From Gemmatimonadaceae bacterium (GTDB lineage: Bacteria > Gemmatimonadota > Gemmatimonadetes > Gemmatimonadales > Gemmatimonadaceae), in NCBI GenBank assembly GCA_035533015.1, contig DATLUQ010000028.1, forward strand, positions 1-64,000: a stretch of DNA of 64,000 nt, read 5' to 3'. Made by a program: the position numbers and the translations under genes. How positions within the stretch are numbered: the stretch's first letter is position 1; the number at the start of each line of letters is the position of its first letter. Shown here piece by piece: positions 9,910 to 19,129 of this stretch. Below the pieces are notes generated by a model. It saw nothing but the letters and a program-made list of their open reading frames with translations. It had not been told where the DNA came from and did no database searches.

Positions 9910-10593
9910 ATGATCGGAATTATTGGGAAGAAGCTGGGGATGACCCAGATCTTCAACGAGCAGGGACAACAGATCCCGGTGACGGTGATCGAGGCCGAGC
10001 CGAATCCGGTCGTCGCCGTGACGGACGCGGCGAAGAAGGGATTCGCGGCGGTGCAGCTCGGGCTCGGGCTGCAGCGTCTGGCGCGCGCCTCGACCAAGGG
10101 CGAGGGCACGCCGCGGGGGCGTCGCGCGCATGCGGCGGCGATCGGCCATGCCAAGAAGGCGGGCCTCGACACCCCGCCGGCCGTGCTGCGCAGTTTCCGG
10201 TTGGACGACGCGCGGGGCAAGGATGTGCCGGTTCCCACGTACGCCGTGGGCGACGTGGTCAAGGTGGACATCTTCCAGTCGGGCGAGACGGTGAAGGTGA
10301 CGGGGACGAGCAAGGGACGCGGGTTCCAGGGCGTGGTCAAGCGCCACGGCTTCCATGGCGGTCCGAACACGCACGGCAATACGAAGCACCGCCGGCCCGG
10401 CTCGATCGGACCCGGCACCGATCCGTCGCGCGTCATCAAGGGGAAGAAGATGCCCGGGCACTACGGCGCGGCGCGGCATACGCAAACGCATCTCCGCGTG
10501 GAGAAGATCGACGCGGATCGCAATCTGATCTACATCCGTGGCTCGGTGGCCGGTCCTCGGAACGGCATCGTGCTCGTGCGGAAGCAGGGGTGA
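9910..10593 (+). CDS. rplC: 50S ribosomal protein L3
   Basis: 227 aa (usual 205-220). Early assembly protein near the peptidyl-transferase centre. Starts MIGIIGKKLGMTQIF with GAGGAA 5 nt upstream, and contains the basic loop region VVKRHGFHGGPNTHG and KKMPGHYGAARHT that reaches the rRNA core. Slightly long because of a Thr/Lys/Arg-rich insert near residues 58-75. 90 nt separate it from rpsJ; rplD follows after 3 nt. Confidence 0.97.
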   Translation: MIGIIGKKLGMTQIFNEQGQQIPVTVIEAEPNPVVAVTDAAKKGFAAVQLGLGLQRLARASTKGEGTPRGRRAHAAAIGHAKKAGLDTPPAVLRSFRLDDARGKDVPVPTYAVGDVVKVDIFQSGETVKVTGTSKGRGFQGVVKRHGFHGGPNTHGNTKHRRPGSIGPGTDPSRVIKGKKMPGHYGAARHTQTHLRVEKIDADRNLIYIRGSVAGPRNGIVLVRKQG

Positions 10594-10596
10594 GTC

Positions 10597-11475
10597 ATGG
10601 CTGACGAGACGACATTACAGGCAGCCGCGTACACGGCGCAGGGGACGGCTCGCGACAAGGTCGCGCTCCCCGAGGCGCTGTTCGACGGCACCGTGAACAT
10701 GCCGGTGATGCACCAGGCGGTGAAGGCGTATCTCGCCAACCAGCGCCAGGGCAACGCCGCGACGAAGATTCGCAAGTACGTGATCGGCGGCAACCAGAAG
10801 CCGTGGCGGCAGAAGGGCACCGGGCGTGCGCGCCAGGGCTCGACGCGCGCGCCGCAGTGGGTGGGCGGTGGAACGGTATTCGGTCCGATTCCGCGCAGCT
10901 ACGCGCAGTACGTGCCGCGCCAGGTGCGTGCGCTGGCCCGCAAGAGCGCGTTCAATGCCCGGGCCCGCGAGGATGCGATCATCGTCATCGACCGGTTCGA
11001 CTATGACGCGCCCAAGACGAGCCGCCTCAAGGCGCTCATCGACCGGCTGGACCTGGCCGACCACAAGGTGCTCATCCTCACCGACGGCGTGAAGCCGAAC
11101 GTGTTCCTGAGCGGACGCAACCTGCCCACAGCGCACGTGATGCCGTACGCGGACGTGTCGACCTACCATCTCCTGTGGTCGGACGTGGTGCTCGTGGAAG
11201 CGGGCGCGCTGGGCCAGATGTTGGCCCCGGTGGCGGAGACGGCGGCGGAACCGCGGGCGAAGAAGGCCAAGCCGGCCTCCAAGGACGAGGCATTAGTGAA
11301 GGCCGAAGCCAAGCGTGCCCGGAAGCAGGCCCCGAAGGCCAAGGCGCCGGCGGCCAAGGCGCCGGCGGCCAAGGCGGTGCCGACCAAGAAGGCGGCACCC
11401 AAGGCGGCCAAGAAGCCGGCGGCAAAGAAGACGGCTACGAAGAAGCCGTCGGCCACCAAGAAGAAGGGGAAGTAA
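10597..11475 (+). CDS. rplD: 50S ribosomal protein L4 with long Lys/Ala/Pro-rich C-terminal tail
   Basis: 292 aa, against about 205 in most bacteria. The core (residues 1-212) has the exit-tunnel loop KPWRQKGTGRARQGSTRAP and ends VVLVEAGALGQML. The extra 80 residues are low complexity: a stretch of AKAPAAK units followed by KKAAPKAAKKPAAKK-type repeats and a final TKKKGK, resembling the tails of histone H1 or bacterial HU-like proteins. The tail is in frame and continuous with no frameshift. It may contact rRNA on the ribosome surface or act elsewhere. In E. coli L4 also represses its own operon through the S10 leader; whether that occurs here is unknown. Confidence 0.96.
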   Translation: MADETTLQAAAYTAQGTARDKVALPEALFDGTVNMPVMHQAVKAYLANQRQGNAATKIRKYVIGGNQKPWRQKGTGRARQGSTRAPQWVGGGTVFGPIPRSYAQYVPRQVRALARKSAFNARAREDAIIVIDRFDYDAPKTSRLKALIDRLDLADHKVLILTDGVKPNVFLSGRNLPTAHVMPYADVSTYHLLWSDVVLVEAGALGQMLAPVAETAAEPRAKKAKPASKDEALVKAEAKRARKQAPKAKAPAAKAPAAKAVPTKKAAPKAAKKPAAKKTATKKPSATKKKGK

Positions 11476-11478
11476 GCG

Positions 11479-11766
11479 ATGCCGACCACGCATCAGACCA
11501 TCGTTCGCCCCGTGATCACGGAGCAGACGTCGACGGCGTTCCAGGAGCGCGGCGAGTACACCTTCGAGGTACACCCGAAGGCGAGCAAGCCGCAGATCCG
11601 AACGGCCGTCGAACAGTTGTTCGGCGTGAAGGTGACCGGCGTGTGGACCTCGAACCAGCGCGGCAAGCTTCGCCGCGTGGGTGCGACGGCCGGACGCCGC
11701 CCGAACTGGAAAAAGGCGATCGTGACGCTCCGCGAGGGCGATACGATCGAGATCTTCGAGGGCTGA
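11479..11766 (+). CDS. rplW: 50S ribosomal protein L23
   Basis: 95 aa, standard. Lies at the polypeptide exit and docks trigger factor and SRP. Conserved RPVITEQTS start segment, and the hairpin tip region [18 protein letters not shown] followed by [11 protein letters not shown]. Starts 3 nt after rplD, with rplB 4 nt downstream, so translation is tightly coupled. Confidence 0.97.
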   Translation: MPTTHQTIVRPVITEQTSTAFQERGEYTFEVHPKASKPQIRTAVEQLFGVKVTGVWTSNQRGKLRRVGATAGRRPNWKKAIVTLREGDTIEIFEG

Positions 11767-11770
11767 CCCG

Positions 11771-12601
11771 ATGGGAATTCGTCAGTTCAAGCCGGTGACG
11801 AAGGGCACCCGGTTCCGCTCGGTTTCCGATTTCTCGGACATCACGCGGACGACGCCGGAGAAGTCCCTGCTCGAGCCGCTCAAGAAGTCGGGCGGTCGCG
11901 ACAATCACGGGCACATCTCGATGCGGCGCCGTGGCGGTGGCCACAAGCGCATGTATCGCATCATGGATTTCAAGCGCAACAAGACGGGCCAGCCCGCCAC
12001 GGTGCGTGAGATCGAGTACGATCCGAACCGGTCGGCGCGCATCGCGCTGGTCGAATACGCGGACGGCGAGAAGCGCTACATGCTGCACGCGAAAGGGCTC
12101 GCGGTGGGCGACACGGTGGTCGCTGGGCCGGGGTCGGACATTCGGGTGGGCAATGCGATGCCGCTGGCCGAGGTGCCGTTGGGCACCGCGGTGCACAACA
12201 TCGAGCTGAAGATCGGGAAGGGCGGTCAGATCTGTCGTTCGGCGGGGACGTCGGCGCAGGTGCTGGCCAAGGAAGGCGACTACGTGACGCTGCGGCTCCA
12301 GTCGAGCGAGACGCGCCTGGTGCACGCGCGGTGCATGGCGACGATCGGCGAAGTGGGCAATGCTGAGCACGAATTGGTGTCGTGGGGCAAGGCAGGGAAG
12401 ACGCGCTGGAAGGGGCGTCGTCCCAAAGTGCGCGGTGAAGTGATGAACCCGGTGGACCATCCGCACGGTGGCCGCACGCGCGGCGGCCGGAACGTGGTGA
12501 GTCCGTGGGGCAAGCCGGAGGGCGTGAAGACGCGCGACAAGAAGAAGTCGTCGCAGCGGTTGATCGTCCGCGGCCGGAAGCGCGGCAAGGCGACGCAGTA
12601 A
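11771..12601 (+). CDS. rplB: 50S ribosomal protein L2
   Basis: 276 aa, standard (E. coli 273). Needed for subunit joining and near the peptidyl-transferase centre. The N-terminal [14 protein letters not shown] and the C-terminal [16 protein letters not shown] with its conserved histidine are present. The [16 protein letters not shown] segment binds 23S rRNA. No unusual extension. Confidence 0.98.
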   Translation: MGIRQFKPVTKGTRFRSVSDFSDITRTTPEKSLLEPLKKSGGRDNHGHISMRRRGGGHKRMYRIMDFKRNKTGQPATVREIEYDPNRSARIALVEYADGEKRYMLHAKGLAVGDTVVAGPGSDIRVGNAMPLAEVPLGTAVHNIELKIGKGGQICRSAGTSAQVLAKEGDYVTLRLQSSETRLVHARCMATIGEVGNAEHELVSWGKAGKTRWKGRRPKVRGEVMNPVDHPHGGRTRGGRNVVSPWGKPEGVKTRDKKKSSQRLIVRGRKRGKATQ

Positions 12602-12617
12602 CCCGGGGCCGAGACTA

Positions 12618-12980
12618 ATGGGAAGAAGCGTAAAGAAGGGACCGTTCGTTCAGGAAGCGCTGGCCAAGAAGGTCGAGGCCCTGAACGCCAAGAGCGAGAA
12701 GCGCGTGATCAAGACCTGGTCGCGGGCGAGCACGGTGCTGCCGGAGTTCGTGGGGCACACGTTCGCCGTGCACAACGGGAACAAGTTCGTCCCCGTGTAC
12801 GTGACCGAGAACATGGTGGGGCACCGGTTGGGCGAATTCTCGCCCACGCGGCTGTTCCGCGGCCACACGGGGGCGAAGGCGGCGGACAAGAAGGCGCCGG
12901 CCGGCGCGCCCAGTGGCCCCGGCGCCGCTCCGGCGGCGGCCGCCCCGGCGCCGGCACCGGCGGCCAAGGGAGGCAGGTAA
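12618..12980 (+). CDS. rpsS: 30S ribosomal protein S19 with Ala/Pro tail
   Basis: 120 aa, against about 92 usually. The core [12 protein letters not shown] to [16 protein letters not shown] is normal; it lies in the 30S head near the A-site tRNA. The last 30 residues are Ala/Pro/Gly/Lys-only ([18 protein letters not shown] at the end). rplV begins one nucleotide after its stop. The tail is continuous with the core and parallels tails on L4 and S5 in the same operon. Confidence 0.97.
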   Translation: MGRSVKKGPFVQEALAKKVEALNAKSEKRVIKTWSRASTVLPEFVGHTFAVHNGNKFVPVYVTENMVGHRLGEFSPTRLFRGHTGAKAADKKAPAGAPSGPGAAPAAAAPAPAPAAKGGR

Positions 12981-12981
12981 C

Positions 12982-13344
12982 ATGGCCACCGAGGCGCGGG
13001 CGATTCAGCGTACGGCGCGACAGTCGCCCTACAAGATGCGGCTGGTGATCGACCAGGTGCGCGGCAAGAGTGTGAACGAGGCGCTGGCGTTGCTGGCGTT
13101 TTCCAAGAAGCACGCGGCGCACCAGATCGAGAAGGTGGTGCGCTCGGCTGTGGCGAACGCGGAGCAGGCGGCGCGCGCGACCGGCGCGTCGTTGGACGTG
13201 GACGCGCTGGTGATCACGCACGCCGTGATCAACGAGGGGCCGAAGCTCAAGCGGTTCACGCCGGCGGCGATGGGGCGGGCCACACCAATTCAGAAGCGCA
13301 CCAGCCACGTGGAAATCGTGGTGGGCGAGAGGAAGGATCGCTAA
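12982..13344 (+). CDS. rplV: 50S ribosomal protein L22
   Basis: 120 aa, near-standard (110-115). Its beta-hairpin lines the exit tunnel. The start ATG at 12982 follows GGAGGCAGG directly; the frame stays open upstream but overlaps rpsS, so the longer form is rejected. Conserved [19 protein letters not shown] and the C-terminal [17 protein letters not shown] are present. The stop TAA shares its last A with the rpsC ATG. Confidence 0.97.
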   Translation: MATEARAIQRTARQSPYKMRLVIDQVRGKSVNEALALLAFSKKHAAHQIEKVVRSAVANAEQAARATGASLDVDALVITHAVINEGPKLKRFTPAAMGRATPIQKRTSHVEIVVGERKDR

Positions 13345-14003
13345 TGGGACAGAAGACACATCCGATCGGCTTCCGCCTCGGCATCTCGAAGCAGTGGCGG
13401 TCGCGGTATTACGCGGGCCGGGAGCTGCCGGCGTTGCTGCGCGAGGACGAGTTGCTGCGCAAGTATCTCAAGGCGCGCCTCGGACACGCGGCGATTGCCG
13501 ACATCGTGATCGAGCGCAAGCCGGGCAAGGTCGTGGTGACGCTGCACACGGGCCGTCCTGGCGTCGTGATCGGCAAGAAGGGCGCGGAGGTCGACAAGTT
13601 GCGCGACGAACTGGCGCACCTGACCGGGAAGGAAGTCGGGATCAACGTGGAAGAGATCAAGCGGCCCGAGCTGGAAGCGCAGTTGGTGGCCGACAACATC
13701 GCCAGTCAGTTGGCGCAGCGCATCTCGTTCCGGCGCGCGATGAAGCGGGCCGTGCAGAGCGCGATGCGGATGGGCGCGCTCGGGATCAAGATCAAGTGCG
13801 GCGGGCGTCTGGGCGGCGCGGAGATCGCGCGCGTCGAGGGCTACCATGAAGGGCGCGTGCCGCTGCACACGCTGCGGGCGGACATCGACTACGCGACGTC
13901 GACGGCGAAGACCACCTTCGGGACCATCGGGGTCAAGGTGTGGATCTTCAAGGGCGAGATCGTGGAAGACCGTCGTGGCACCACCTACTCCTCCGGCATG
14001 TAA
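13344..14003 (+). CDS. rpsC: 30S ribosomal protein S3
   Basis: 219 aa, standard. Lies at the mRNA entry tunnel and contributes to helicase activity. Starts [13 protein letters not shown], the family signature. KH domain with [17 protein letters not shown] (residues about 70-86), then C-terminal [20 protein letters not shown]. One-nucleotide overlap (TAATG) with rplV shows coupling. Confidence 0.98.
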   Translation: MGQKTHPIGFRLGISKQWRSRYYAGRELPALLREDELLRKYLKARLGHAAIADIVIERKPGKVVVTLHTGRPGVVIGKKGAEVDKLRDELAHLTGKEVGINVEEIKRPELEAQLVADNIASQLAQRISFRRAMKRAVQSAMRMGALGIKIKCGGRLGGAEIARVEGYHEGRVPLHTLRADIDYATSTAKTTFGTIGVKVWIFKGEIVEDRRGTTYSSGM

Positions 14004-14018
14004 GGGAGGCGACGATCA

Positions 14019-14447
14019 ATGCTGAGTCCGAAGCGCGTCAAATTTCGCAAGATGTTCAAGGGCCGCACCAAGGGGCTGGCCCAACGGGGCAGCACGGTGG
14101 CGTTCGGGACCTACGGGCTCCAGGCGCTCGAGCCGGGCTGGATCACCAACCGGCAGATCGAGGCCGCGCGCGTGGCGCTGACGCGTCACATCAAGCGCGG
14201 GGGCAAGGTCTGGATCCGGATCTTCCCGGACAAGCCGATCACGAAGAAGCCCGCCGAGACCCGTATGGGCAAGGGCAAGGGATCACCGGAGTCGTGGGTG
14301 GCGGTGGTGAAGCCCGGCCGGGTGATGTTCGAGTTGGAGGGCATTTCGCGGGAGATCGCGCTGAAGGCGATGGCGCTGGCCGCGGCGAAGATGCCGATCA
14401 AGACGAAGTTCGTGGCCCGCGAGGAGGCGCACACCGATGCTAGCTAA
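14019..14447 (+). CDS. rplP: 50S ribosomal protein L16
   Basis: 142 aa, standard. Organises the A-site tRNA region of the large subunit. Conserved [16 protein letters not shown] start, [18 protein letters not shown] and MGKGKGSPE. The 3' end overlaps rpmC by 11 nt, a tight coupling also seen in many bacteria. Confidence 0.97.
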   Translation: MLSPKRVKFRKMFKGRTKGLAQRGSTVAFGTYGLQALEPGWITNRQIEAARVALTRHIKRGGKVWIRIFPDKPITKKPAETRMGKGKGSPESWVAVVKPGRVMFELEGISREIALKAMALAAAKMPIKTKFVAREEAHTDAS

Positions 14448-14640
14448 CGAAATTCGCGAGCTGACGTCGGAGGACATCTCGGCGCAGATCGTGGCTCTGG
14501 AAGAGGAGCGTTTCCGTCTCAAGTTCCGGAGCGCGTCCGAATCGCTGGAGGAGCCCCTCCGGCTGCGCGTGATCCGGCGCGATCTCGCCCGGCTCAAGAC
14601 CATTCTGCGCGAACGGCGGCAGCCGCACGCGGCCCGCTAG
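14437..14640 (+). CDS. rpmC: 50S ribosomal protein L29
   Basis: 67 aa, standard. Small helical-hairpin protein near the exit tunnel. The helix pair [20 protein letters not shown] and [20 protein letters not shown] is typical. Begins inside rplP and ends 18 nt before rpsQ. Confidence 0.96.
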   Translation: MLANEIRELTSEDISAQIVALEEERFRLKFRSASESLEEPLRLRVIRRDLARLKTILRERRQPHAAR

Positions 14641-14658
14641 TGGGGAGCGATCAACGAA

Positions 14659-14949
14659 ATGGCTGACATGACGAATCCCAATACCGCTTCCGCGCCGGCG
14701 CGCACGTCTCGCAAGACGCGCGTGGGCCTCGTGGTGAGCGACAAGATGCAGAAGACGGTCGTGGTCGCGCTCGAACGCCGCGTGGCACATCCGATGTACG
14801 GCAAGATGATGACGCGCACCCGGAACGTGAAGGCGCACGACGAGGAGAACTCGGCGAAGACCGGCGATACGGTGCGCATCATCGAGACCCGCCCGCTGTC
14901 CAAAGACAAGCGGTGGCGTGTGGTCGAGATTCTCGAACGCGCACGCTGA
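14659..14949 (+). CDS. rpsQ: 30S ribosomal protein S17
   Basis: 96 aa; the OB-fold core starts at about residue 15 ([19 protein letters not shown]), so it carries a 14-residue Ala/Thr-rich lead. Primary 16S rRNA binder. [20 protein letters not shown] and [19 protein letters not shown] match the family. The ATG at 14668 (MTNPNT) is an alternative start. Confidence 0.96.
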   Translation: MADMTNPNTASAPARTSRKTRVGLVVSDKMQKTVVVALERRVAHPMYGKMMTRTRNVKAHDEENSAKTGDTVRIIETRPLSKDKRWRVVEILERAR

Positions 14950-14961
14950 GAGGAACGGCCG

Positions 14962-15330
14962 ATGATTCAACAGGAATCCATAGTCCGGGTGGCGGATAAT
15001 TCGGGGGCCAAGAAGGCGCTCGTGATCCGCGTCCTGGGCGGCACGCGCCGGCGGTACGCCGGCCTGGGCGACGTCGTGATCGTCGCCGTCAAGGATGCGT
15101 TGCCGAACGGTACGGTGAAGAAGGCGGAGGTGGCGCGGGCCGTCGTGGTGCGCACGGTCAAGGAGACGCGGCGCAAGGACGGCAGCTACATCCGCTTCGA
15201 CGAAAACGCGGTCGTGATCATCAACGACCAGGGCGAACCGCGGGCCACGCGCATCTTCGGTCCCGTGGCGCGCGAGCTGCGCGAGAAGCGGTACATGAAG
15301 ATCGTCTCGCTCGCGCCGGAGGTCTTGTAA
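14962..15330 (+). CDS. rplN: 50S ribosomal protein L14
   Basis: 122 aa, standard. Forms an intersubunit bridge and is the docking site of RsfS. Starts [17 protein letters not shown], the family signature, and ends [13 protein letters not shown]-like ([13 protein letters not shown]). rplX begins 1 nt after its stop. Confidence 0.98.
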   Translation: MIQQESIVRVADNSGAKKALVIRVLGGTRRRYAGLGDVVIVAVKDALPNGTVKKAEVARAVVVRTVKETRRKDGSYIRFDENAVVIINDQGEPRATRIFGPVARELREKRYMKIVSLAPEVL

Positions 15331-15331
15331 C

Positions 15332-15739
15332 ATGCGCCACAACGAATATCGGAAGACGGATCGCCCGCGGGCCCAGAACCGGCGCCGCCACGCGATCAAC
15401 GCGGCGCGGATGCCCATCCACGTGGTCAAGGGCGACACGGTGCGGGTGGTGCGGGGCGACGACAAGGGCAAGGAGGGGAAGATCCTCCGCGTCTATCCCA
15501 AGACCGGGCGGGTGATGGTCGAGGGCGTGAACATCGTGAAGCGGCATCGGAGGGCACGCAACGCCGACGAGCAGAGCGGGATCGTGGAATTCCCGGCCCC
15601 GGTGCACTCGTCGAACGTGATGCTCATCGATCCAAAGACCGGCGCGGCGACGCGCACGCGCGTCCGCCTGGACGACGACGGCACCAAGGAGCGCATCGGC
15701 GTGAAGAGCGGGGATGCCATTCCGCATCCCAAGCGCTGA
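15332..15739 (+). CDS. rplX: 50S ribosomal protein L24 with N-terminal extension
   Basis: 135 aa, against about 105. Assembly initiator protein. The KOW motif core begins at residue 27 ([20 protein letters not shown]); the preceding 26 residues are Arg/Asn-rich ([19 protein letters not shown]). An internal ATG at 15410 would give the standard protein, so the extension could be a misannotated start. However, the first ATG lies 1 nt after rplN, which fits coupling. Confidence 0.96.
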   Translation: MRHNEYRKTDRPRAQNRRRHAINAARMPIHVVKGDTVRVVRGDDKGKEGKILRVYPKTGRVMVEGVNIVKRHRRARNADEQSGIVEFPAPVHSSNVMLIDPKTGAATRTRVRLDDDGTKERIGVKSGDAIPHPKR

Positions 15740-15755
15740 GCGAGGACGATAGACC

Positions 15756-16415
15756 ATGGCAACCAAGGAAAAGAAGGCGAAGAGCGGCAAGGGCAAAGGT
15801 GAGGTGAAGGCGCGCGGGGCCCATGCGGGCGCCGGGCTGCCGGTGCCTCCGCCGCGGCTCCGCATCCAGTACCACGACGAGGTGCGGCCGAAGCTGATGG
15901 CGCAGTTCGGCTTCACGAATCCGCACCAGGTTCCGACGCTCACCAAGATCGTGCTCAACGTGGGGCTGGGTGAGGCGATCAAACAGCCCAAGGCGTTGGA
16001 CGTGGTGGTCGAGGAGCTGGCGACCATCACCGGCCAGCAGCCGGTGCGCAAGCGGGCCAAGAAGTCGATCGCGAATTTCGGGCTCCGCGAGGGGCAGGAG
16101 ATCGGGGCGGCGGTGACCCTGCGCGGGGCGCGGATGTGGGAGTTCCTGGATCGGTTCATCTCGGTGACGATCCCGCGCGTGCGCGATTTCCGCGGGCTGC
16201 CGACGCGGTCGTTCGACGGGCGCGGGAACTACTCGCTCGGCATCAAGGAGCAGATGATCTTCCCGGAGATCAACTACGACGCGGTGGAGCAGATCCACGG
16301 CATGGACATCACGTTCGTCACGACGGCCAAGCGCGATGACCAGGCGCTGGCGTTGCTCAAGGAACTGGGCATGCCCTTCAAGGGCGAAGACAAGAAGGGC
16401 GGGCGCCTCCTGTAG
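15756..16415 (+). CDS. rplE: 50S ribosomal protein L5 with N-terminal extension
   Basis: 219 aa, against about 180. Binds 5S rRNA and contacts the P-site tRNA. The core starts near residue 37 (PRLRIQYHDEVRPKLMAQFG) and has TKIVLNVGLGEAIKQPK and NFGLREGQEIGAAVTLRG. The first 36 residues are Lys/Gly/Ala-rich (KEKKAKSGKGKGEVKARGA). No frameshift is apparent and no better internal start has a ribosome site. Confidence 0.97.
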   Translation: MATKEKKAKSGKGKGEVKARGAHAGAGLPVPPPRLRIQYHDEVRPKLMAQFGFTNPHQVPTLTKIVLNVGLGEAIKQPKALDVVVEELATITGQQPVRKRAKKSIANFGLREGQEIGAAVTLRGARMWEFLDRFISVTIPRVRDFRGLPTRSFDGRGNYSLGIKEQMIFPEINYDAVEQIHGMDITFVTTAKRDDQALALLKELGMPFKGEDKKGGRLL

Positions 16416-16442
16416 GCGCGGTCCAAACCTGGAGAGAATGCT

Positions 16443-16628
16443 ATGGCTCGAAAGGCCATGATCGAGAAGAGCCACCGGAAGCCGAAGTTCGCCGTGCGGC
16501 AGCACAACCGCTGTGGGCGCTGCGGACGGTCGCGTGCCTACCTCCGGCGGTTCGGCCTGTGCCGGATTTGCTTCCGGGAACTCGCCCTGAACGGGATGAT
16601 CCCGGGCGTGCGTAAGGCGAGCTGGTAG
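16443..16628 (+). CDS. rpsN: 30S ribosomal protein S14 type Z (zinc form)
   Basis: 61 aa with two CxxC pairs (CGRC at residues 24-27, CRIC at 40-43), the zinc-binding short form rather than the 100-aa zinc-free form. Essential for 30S head assembly. Ends in the usual IPGVRKASW. Followed by palindromic element B, which separates it from rpsH by 164 nt. Confidence 0.97.
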   Translation: MARKAMIEKSHRKPKFAVRQHNRCGRCGRSRAYLRRFGLCRICFRELALNGMIPGVRKASW

Positions 16629-16714
16629 GACTACAGGACGGTAGGACCGTAGGACAGCAGGACGGATGACTGCGGAACGCCGCGTGGCGTCCAACCGTCG
16701 AACAGTCCTACAGT
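16625..16714. repeat. Intergenic palindromic element, family 1, copy B
   Basis: GTAGGACT (16625-16632) and AGTCCTAC (16704-16711) form perfect 8-bp ends. Between them are GGACGGTAGG (16636-16645), CTGCGGA (16670-16676) and CGTCCAACCGT (16688-16698), all shared in the same order with copy A after tuf. Like copy A, it begins inside the stop region of the upstream gene and fills a gap in an otherwise gapless operon. Confidence 0.75.
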
Positions 16715-16792
16715 TGGTTGGAGTAGCAGCGTTCACATTTCATTTCCGCACGTCCGCGCGAGTGGATACGACGGAACGACAGGACGAACACC

Positions 16793-17191
16793 ATGAGCAT
16801 GACCGACCCGATTGCCGACATGTTGACGCGGATCCGCAATGCCTGCGGATCGAAGCATCGCCGCGTGGACATGCCGGTGAGCAAGATCAAGACCGAGATC
16901 GCACGGATCCTGAAGGAGGAGAATTTCATTCAGGATTTCCAGACGATCGAGACCGAGGATGGCCGGAAAGTGTTGCGTGTGCGGCTCAAGTACGCGGGCG
17001 GCACGCCCGTGATCCGCGACCTGCAACGCGTGTCGACGCCGGGACTTCGCCGCTACGTGGGCGTGGGGGAGATCCCGCGCGTGCGCAACGGACTGGGCGT
17101 CGCCATCCTCTCCACTTCGCAGGGGCTGATGTCCGACCGTCAGGCGCGCGCCAAGCGCACCGGCGGCGAGCTTCTGGCCTTCGTCTGGTAA
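16793..17191 (+). CDS. rpsH: 30S ribosomal protein S8
   Basis: 132 aa, standard. Central-domain 16S rRNA binder; in E. coli it represses the spc operon. Starts MTDPIADMLTRIRNA after an extra Met-Ser, and ends with the conserved ARAKRTGGELLAFVW. Lies downstream of palindromic element B, with rplF 9 nt downstream. Confidence 0.98.
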   Translation: MSMTDPIADMLTRIRNACGSKHRRVDMPVSKIKTEIARILKEENFIQDFQTIETEDGRKVLRVRLKYAGGTPVIRDLQRVSTPGLRRYVGVGEIPRVRNGLGVAILSTSQGLMSDRQARAKRTGGELLAFVW

Positions 17192-17200
17192 GGGGGCCCC

Positions 17201-17740
17201 ATGTCGCGTATCGGAAAACTGCCGATCAAAGTGCCCAAGGGCGTCACGGTGACCGTGGACGGCCATGCGGTGCAGGTGAAGGGCCCGAAGGGCGAACTCG
17301 CGCGCACGCTGCACCGCGACGTCGGCGTCGTCGTGGACGGTGACGTGGTGACCGTCACGCGCCCGTCGGACGAGGACCGCCACAAGGCGCTCCACGGTCT
17401 GTCGCGCACGTTGGTGTTCAACATGGTCGAGGGTGTGACCAAGGGATATCAGAAGCAGCTGGAAATCACGGGCGTGGGCTACAAGGCCGAGGTGCGGCCG
17501 TACGGGCTGCAGTTAGCGCTGGGCTTCTCGCATACGATCGAGTACAAGGCGCCCAAGGGCATCAAGCTCACCGCGCCCCAGCCCACGCAGATCGTGATCG
17601 AAGGAGCGGACAAGGAGATGGTGGGCCAGGTGGCGGCCGAGTTGCGCAACCTGCGCCCCCCCGAGCCATACAAGGGCAAGGGCATCAAGTACGCCGGCGA
17701 ACAGATCCGGCGGAAGGCCGGCAAGGCGGGAGGCAAGTAA
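17201..17740 (+). CDS. rplF: 50S ribosomal protein L6
   Basis: 179 aa, standard. Two-domain protein near the factor-binding site. Begins [15 protein letters not shown] and ends with the signature [20 protein letters not shown]. The stop overlaps the rplR ATG by one nucleotide (TAATG). Confidence 0.98.
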   Translation: MSRIGKLPIKVPKGVTVTVDGHAVQVKGPKGELARTLHRDVGVVVDGDVVTVTRPSDEDRHKALHGLSRTLVFNMVEGVTKGYQKQLEITGVGYKAEVRPYGLQLALGFSHTIEYKAPKGIKLTAPQPTQIVIEGADKEMVGQVAAELRNLRPPEPYKGKGIKYAGEQIRRKAGKAGGK

Positions 17741-18093
17741 TGGCGATCATTCCCAAGACCCGCGAGGAGAAGCGCGTTCGGCGGCATCTGCGCGTGCGGA
17801 AGGCGCTCGCCGGCACGCCCGAGCGGCCCCGTCTCGTGGTGTTCCGTTCGCTCAAGCACATCTACGCCCAGCTCGTGGACGACACGTCGGGGCGCACGCT
17901 GCTCGCGGTGTCGAGCCACGGGATCACCGAGGGCAAGAAGGCCGAGCGTTCGGTGCAGGTGGGCAAGGCGATCGCCGAAAAGGCGAAGGCCGCCGGAATC
18001 AGCCGCGTGGTGTTCGACCGTGCGGGATACAAGTACCACGGCCGCGTGAAGGCGGTGGCCGAAGGCGCCCGCGAGGGCGGTCTGGAGTTCTAA
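17740..18093 (+). CDS. rplR: 50S ribosomal protein L18
   Basis: 117 aa, standard. Binds 5S rRNA with L5. Conserved [34 protein letters not shown] and the C-terminal [20 protein letters not shown]. Coupled to rplF by overlap and to rpsE by a 1-nt gap. Confidence 0.97.
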   Translation: MAIIPKTREEKRVRRHLRVRKALAGTPERPRLVVFRSLKHIYAQLVDDTSGRTLLAVSSHGITEGKKAERSVQVGKAIAEKAKAAGISRVVFDRAGYKYHGRVKAVAEGAREGGLEF

Positions 18094-18094
18094 C

Positions 18095-18874
18095 ATGGAA
18101 CAGAATGAGAATCCGCAGTCCGAAGTGAGCACGACGTCGGTACCGGCGTCGGCGCCAGCGCCCGCGCCGCGCCGCGGCGGCGGCGGCGGTGGCGGCCGTG
18201 GTCGCGGTGGTGGTGGTGGTGGTGGCGGCGGCCGTGGTCGTGGCGGTCCCGGCGGCGGGGGTGGCCGTGGGCCTGGGCGTGGTGGGCCCGGCGGCGGCCG
18301 CGAGGGAGGCGGTCGCGACGGGCGGTCGCCGCGCAGCGGCGACTCCCGCGGCGAGCGTGGAGATGGCAGTGATCTGATCGAGAACGTGATCGCGATCAAC
18401 CGCGTGGCCAAGGTCGTCAAGGGCGGCCGCCGGTTCTCGTTCAACGCCCTCGTGGCGGTGGGCGACGGCCAGGGCAAGGTTGGCTTCGCATCGGGCAAGG
18501 CCAACGAAGTGTCGGAAGCCGTTCGCAAGGCGGTCGACGCGGCGCGGCGGCGGATGGTGCAGGTGCCTCTCACCGGGGCGACAATCCCGCACTCCATCAC
18601 GGGCCACTTCGGCGCCGGCAAGGTGTTGATGAAGCCCGCGGCACCCGGCGCCGGCGTGATCGCCGGCGGGGCTGTGCGGGCGCTCCTCGAGTGCGCCGGC
18701 ATCTCCGACATTCTCACCAAGAGCCTCGGCTCGACCAATCCGCACAACATGGTGCGCGCGGCGATGCAAGGGTTGCAGGCGCTGACGACCGTGGAGCAGA
18801 TCGCGCGGGAGCGCGGCGTCGAGCCGGACAGCCTCGGCTACCGCTCGCGGGCCAAGGTGAAGGAGGCGGTCTGA
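18095..18874 (+). CDS. rpsE: 30S ribosomal protein S5 with RGG/glycine-rich N-terminal extension
   Basis: 259 aa, against about 166. The core starts near residue 92 ([20 protein letters not shown]) with double-stranded-RNA-binding and fold-2 segments, ending [12 protein letters not shown]. Residues 1-25 are acidic/Pro-Ala; residues 26-88 are almost only Gly and Arg with some Pro, an RGG-box-like tract with GGT and GGC trinucleotide runs. S5 sits at the mRNA entry, so the tract could bind mRNA or rRNA, or drive condensation; this is inference. The ATG one nucleotide after rplR supports the long start. rpmD overlaps the stop (TGATG). Confidence 0.96.
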   Translation: MEQNENPQSEVSTTSVPASAPAPAPRRGGGGGGGRGRGGGGGGGGGRGRGGPGGGGGRGPGRGGPGGGREGGGRDGRSPRSGDSRGERGDGSDLIENVIAINRVAKVVKGGRRFSFNALVAVGDGQGKVGFASGKANEVSEAVRKAVDAARRRMVQVPLTGATIPHSITGHFGAGKVLMKPAAPGAGVIAGGAVRALLECAGISDILTKSLGSTNPHNMVRAAMQGLQALTTVEQIARERGVEPDSLGYRSRAKVKEAV

Positions 18875-19125
18875 TGGCACGGACGTTCGTGTGGCACCCC
18901 GGCAAGGGGCCGAAGCAGACCGCGAAGAACGAACTGACGGGGGGGAAGGTGCGCGTCCGCCAGGTGCGGAGCGGAATCGGCCACTCCTGGCGCATGCGCC
19001 TGACGCTCGAGGCACTCGGGCTCAAGCACCACCAGGATTCGGTTGTCCACCAGGATTCTCCGTCGCTCCGCGGCCAACTCAAGAAGGTGCGTCATCTCGT
19101 CGAAGTGACGCCGGTAAAGGAGTGA
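18874..19125 (+). CDS. rpmD: 50S ribosomal protein L30, extended
   Basis: 83 aa, against about 60. The core VRVRQVRSGIGHSWRMRLTL and HQDSPSLRGQLKKVRHLV is typical. The first 24 residues ([20 protein letters not shown]) are extra. The start ATG shares nucleotides with the rpsE stop, supporting the long form. Next gene rplO begins 4 nt later. Confidence 0.95.
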   Translation: MARTFVWHPGKGPKQTAKNELTGGKVRVRQVRSGIGHSWRMRLTLEALGLKHHQDSVVHQDSPSLRGQLKKVRHLVEVTPVKE

Positions 19126-19129
19126 CCAG

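Noticed and set aside
18170-18364. S5 tract as a non-coding GC repeat with a later true start
   Set aside because: Not fully excluded, but the first ATG lies 1 nt after rplR as in the rest of the coupled operon, and the frame is unbroken through the tract.
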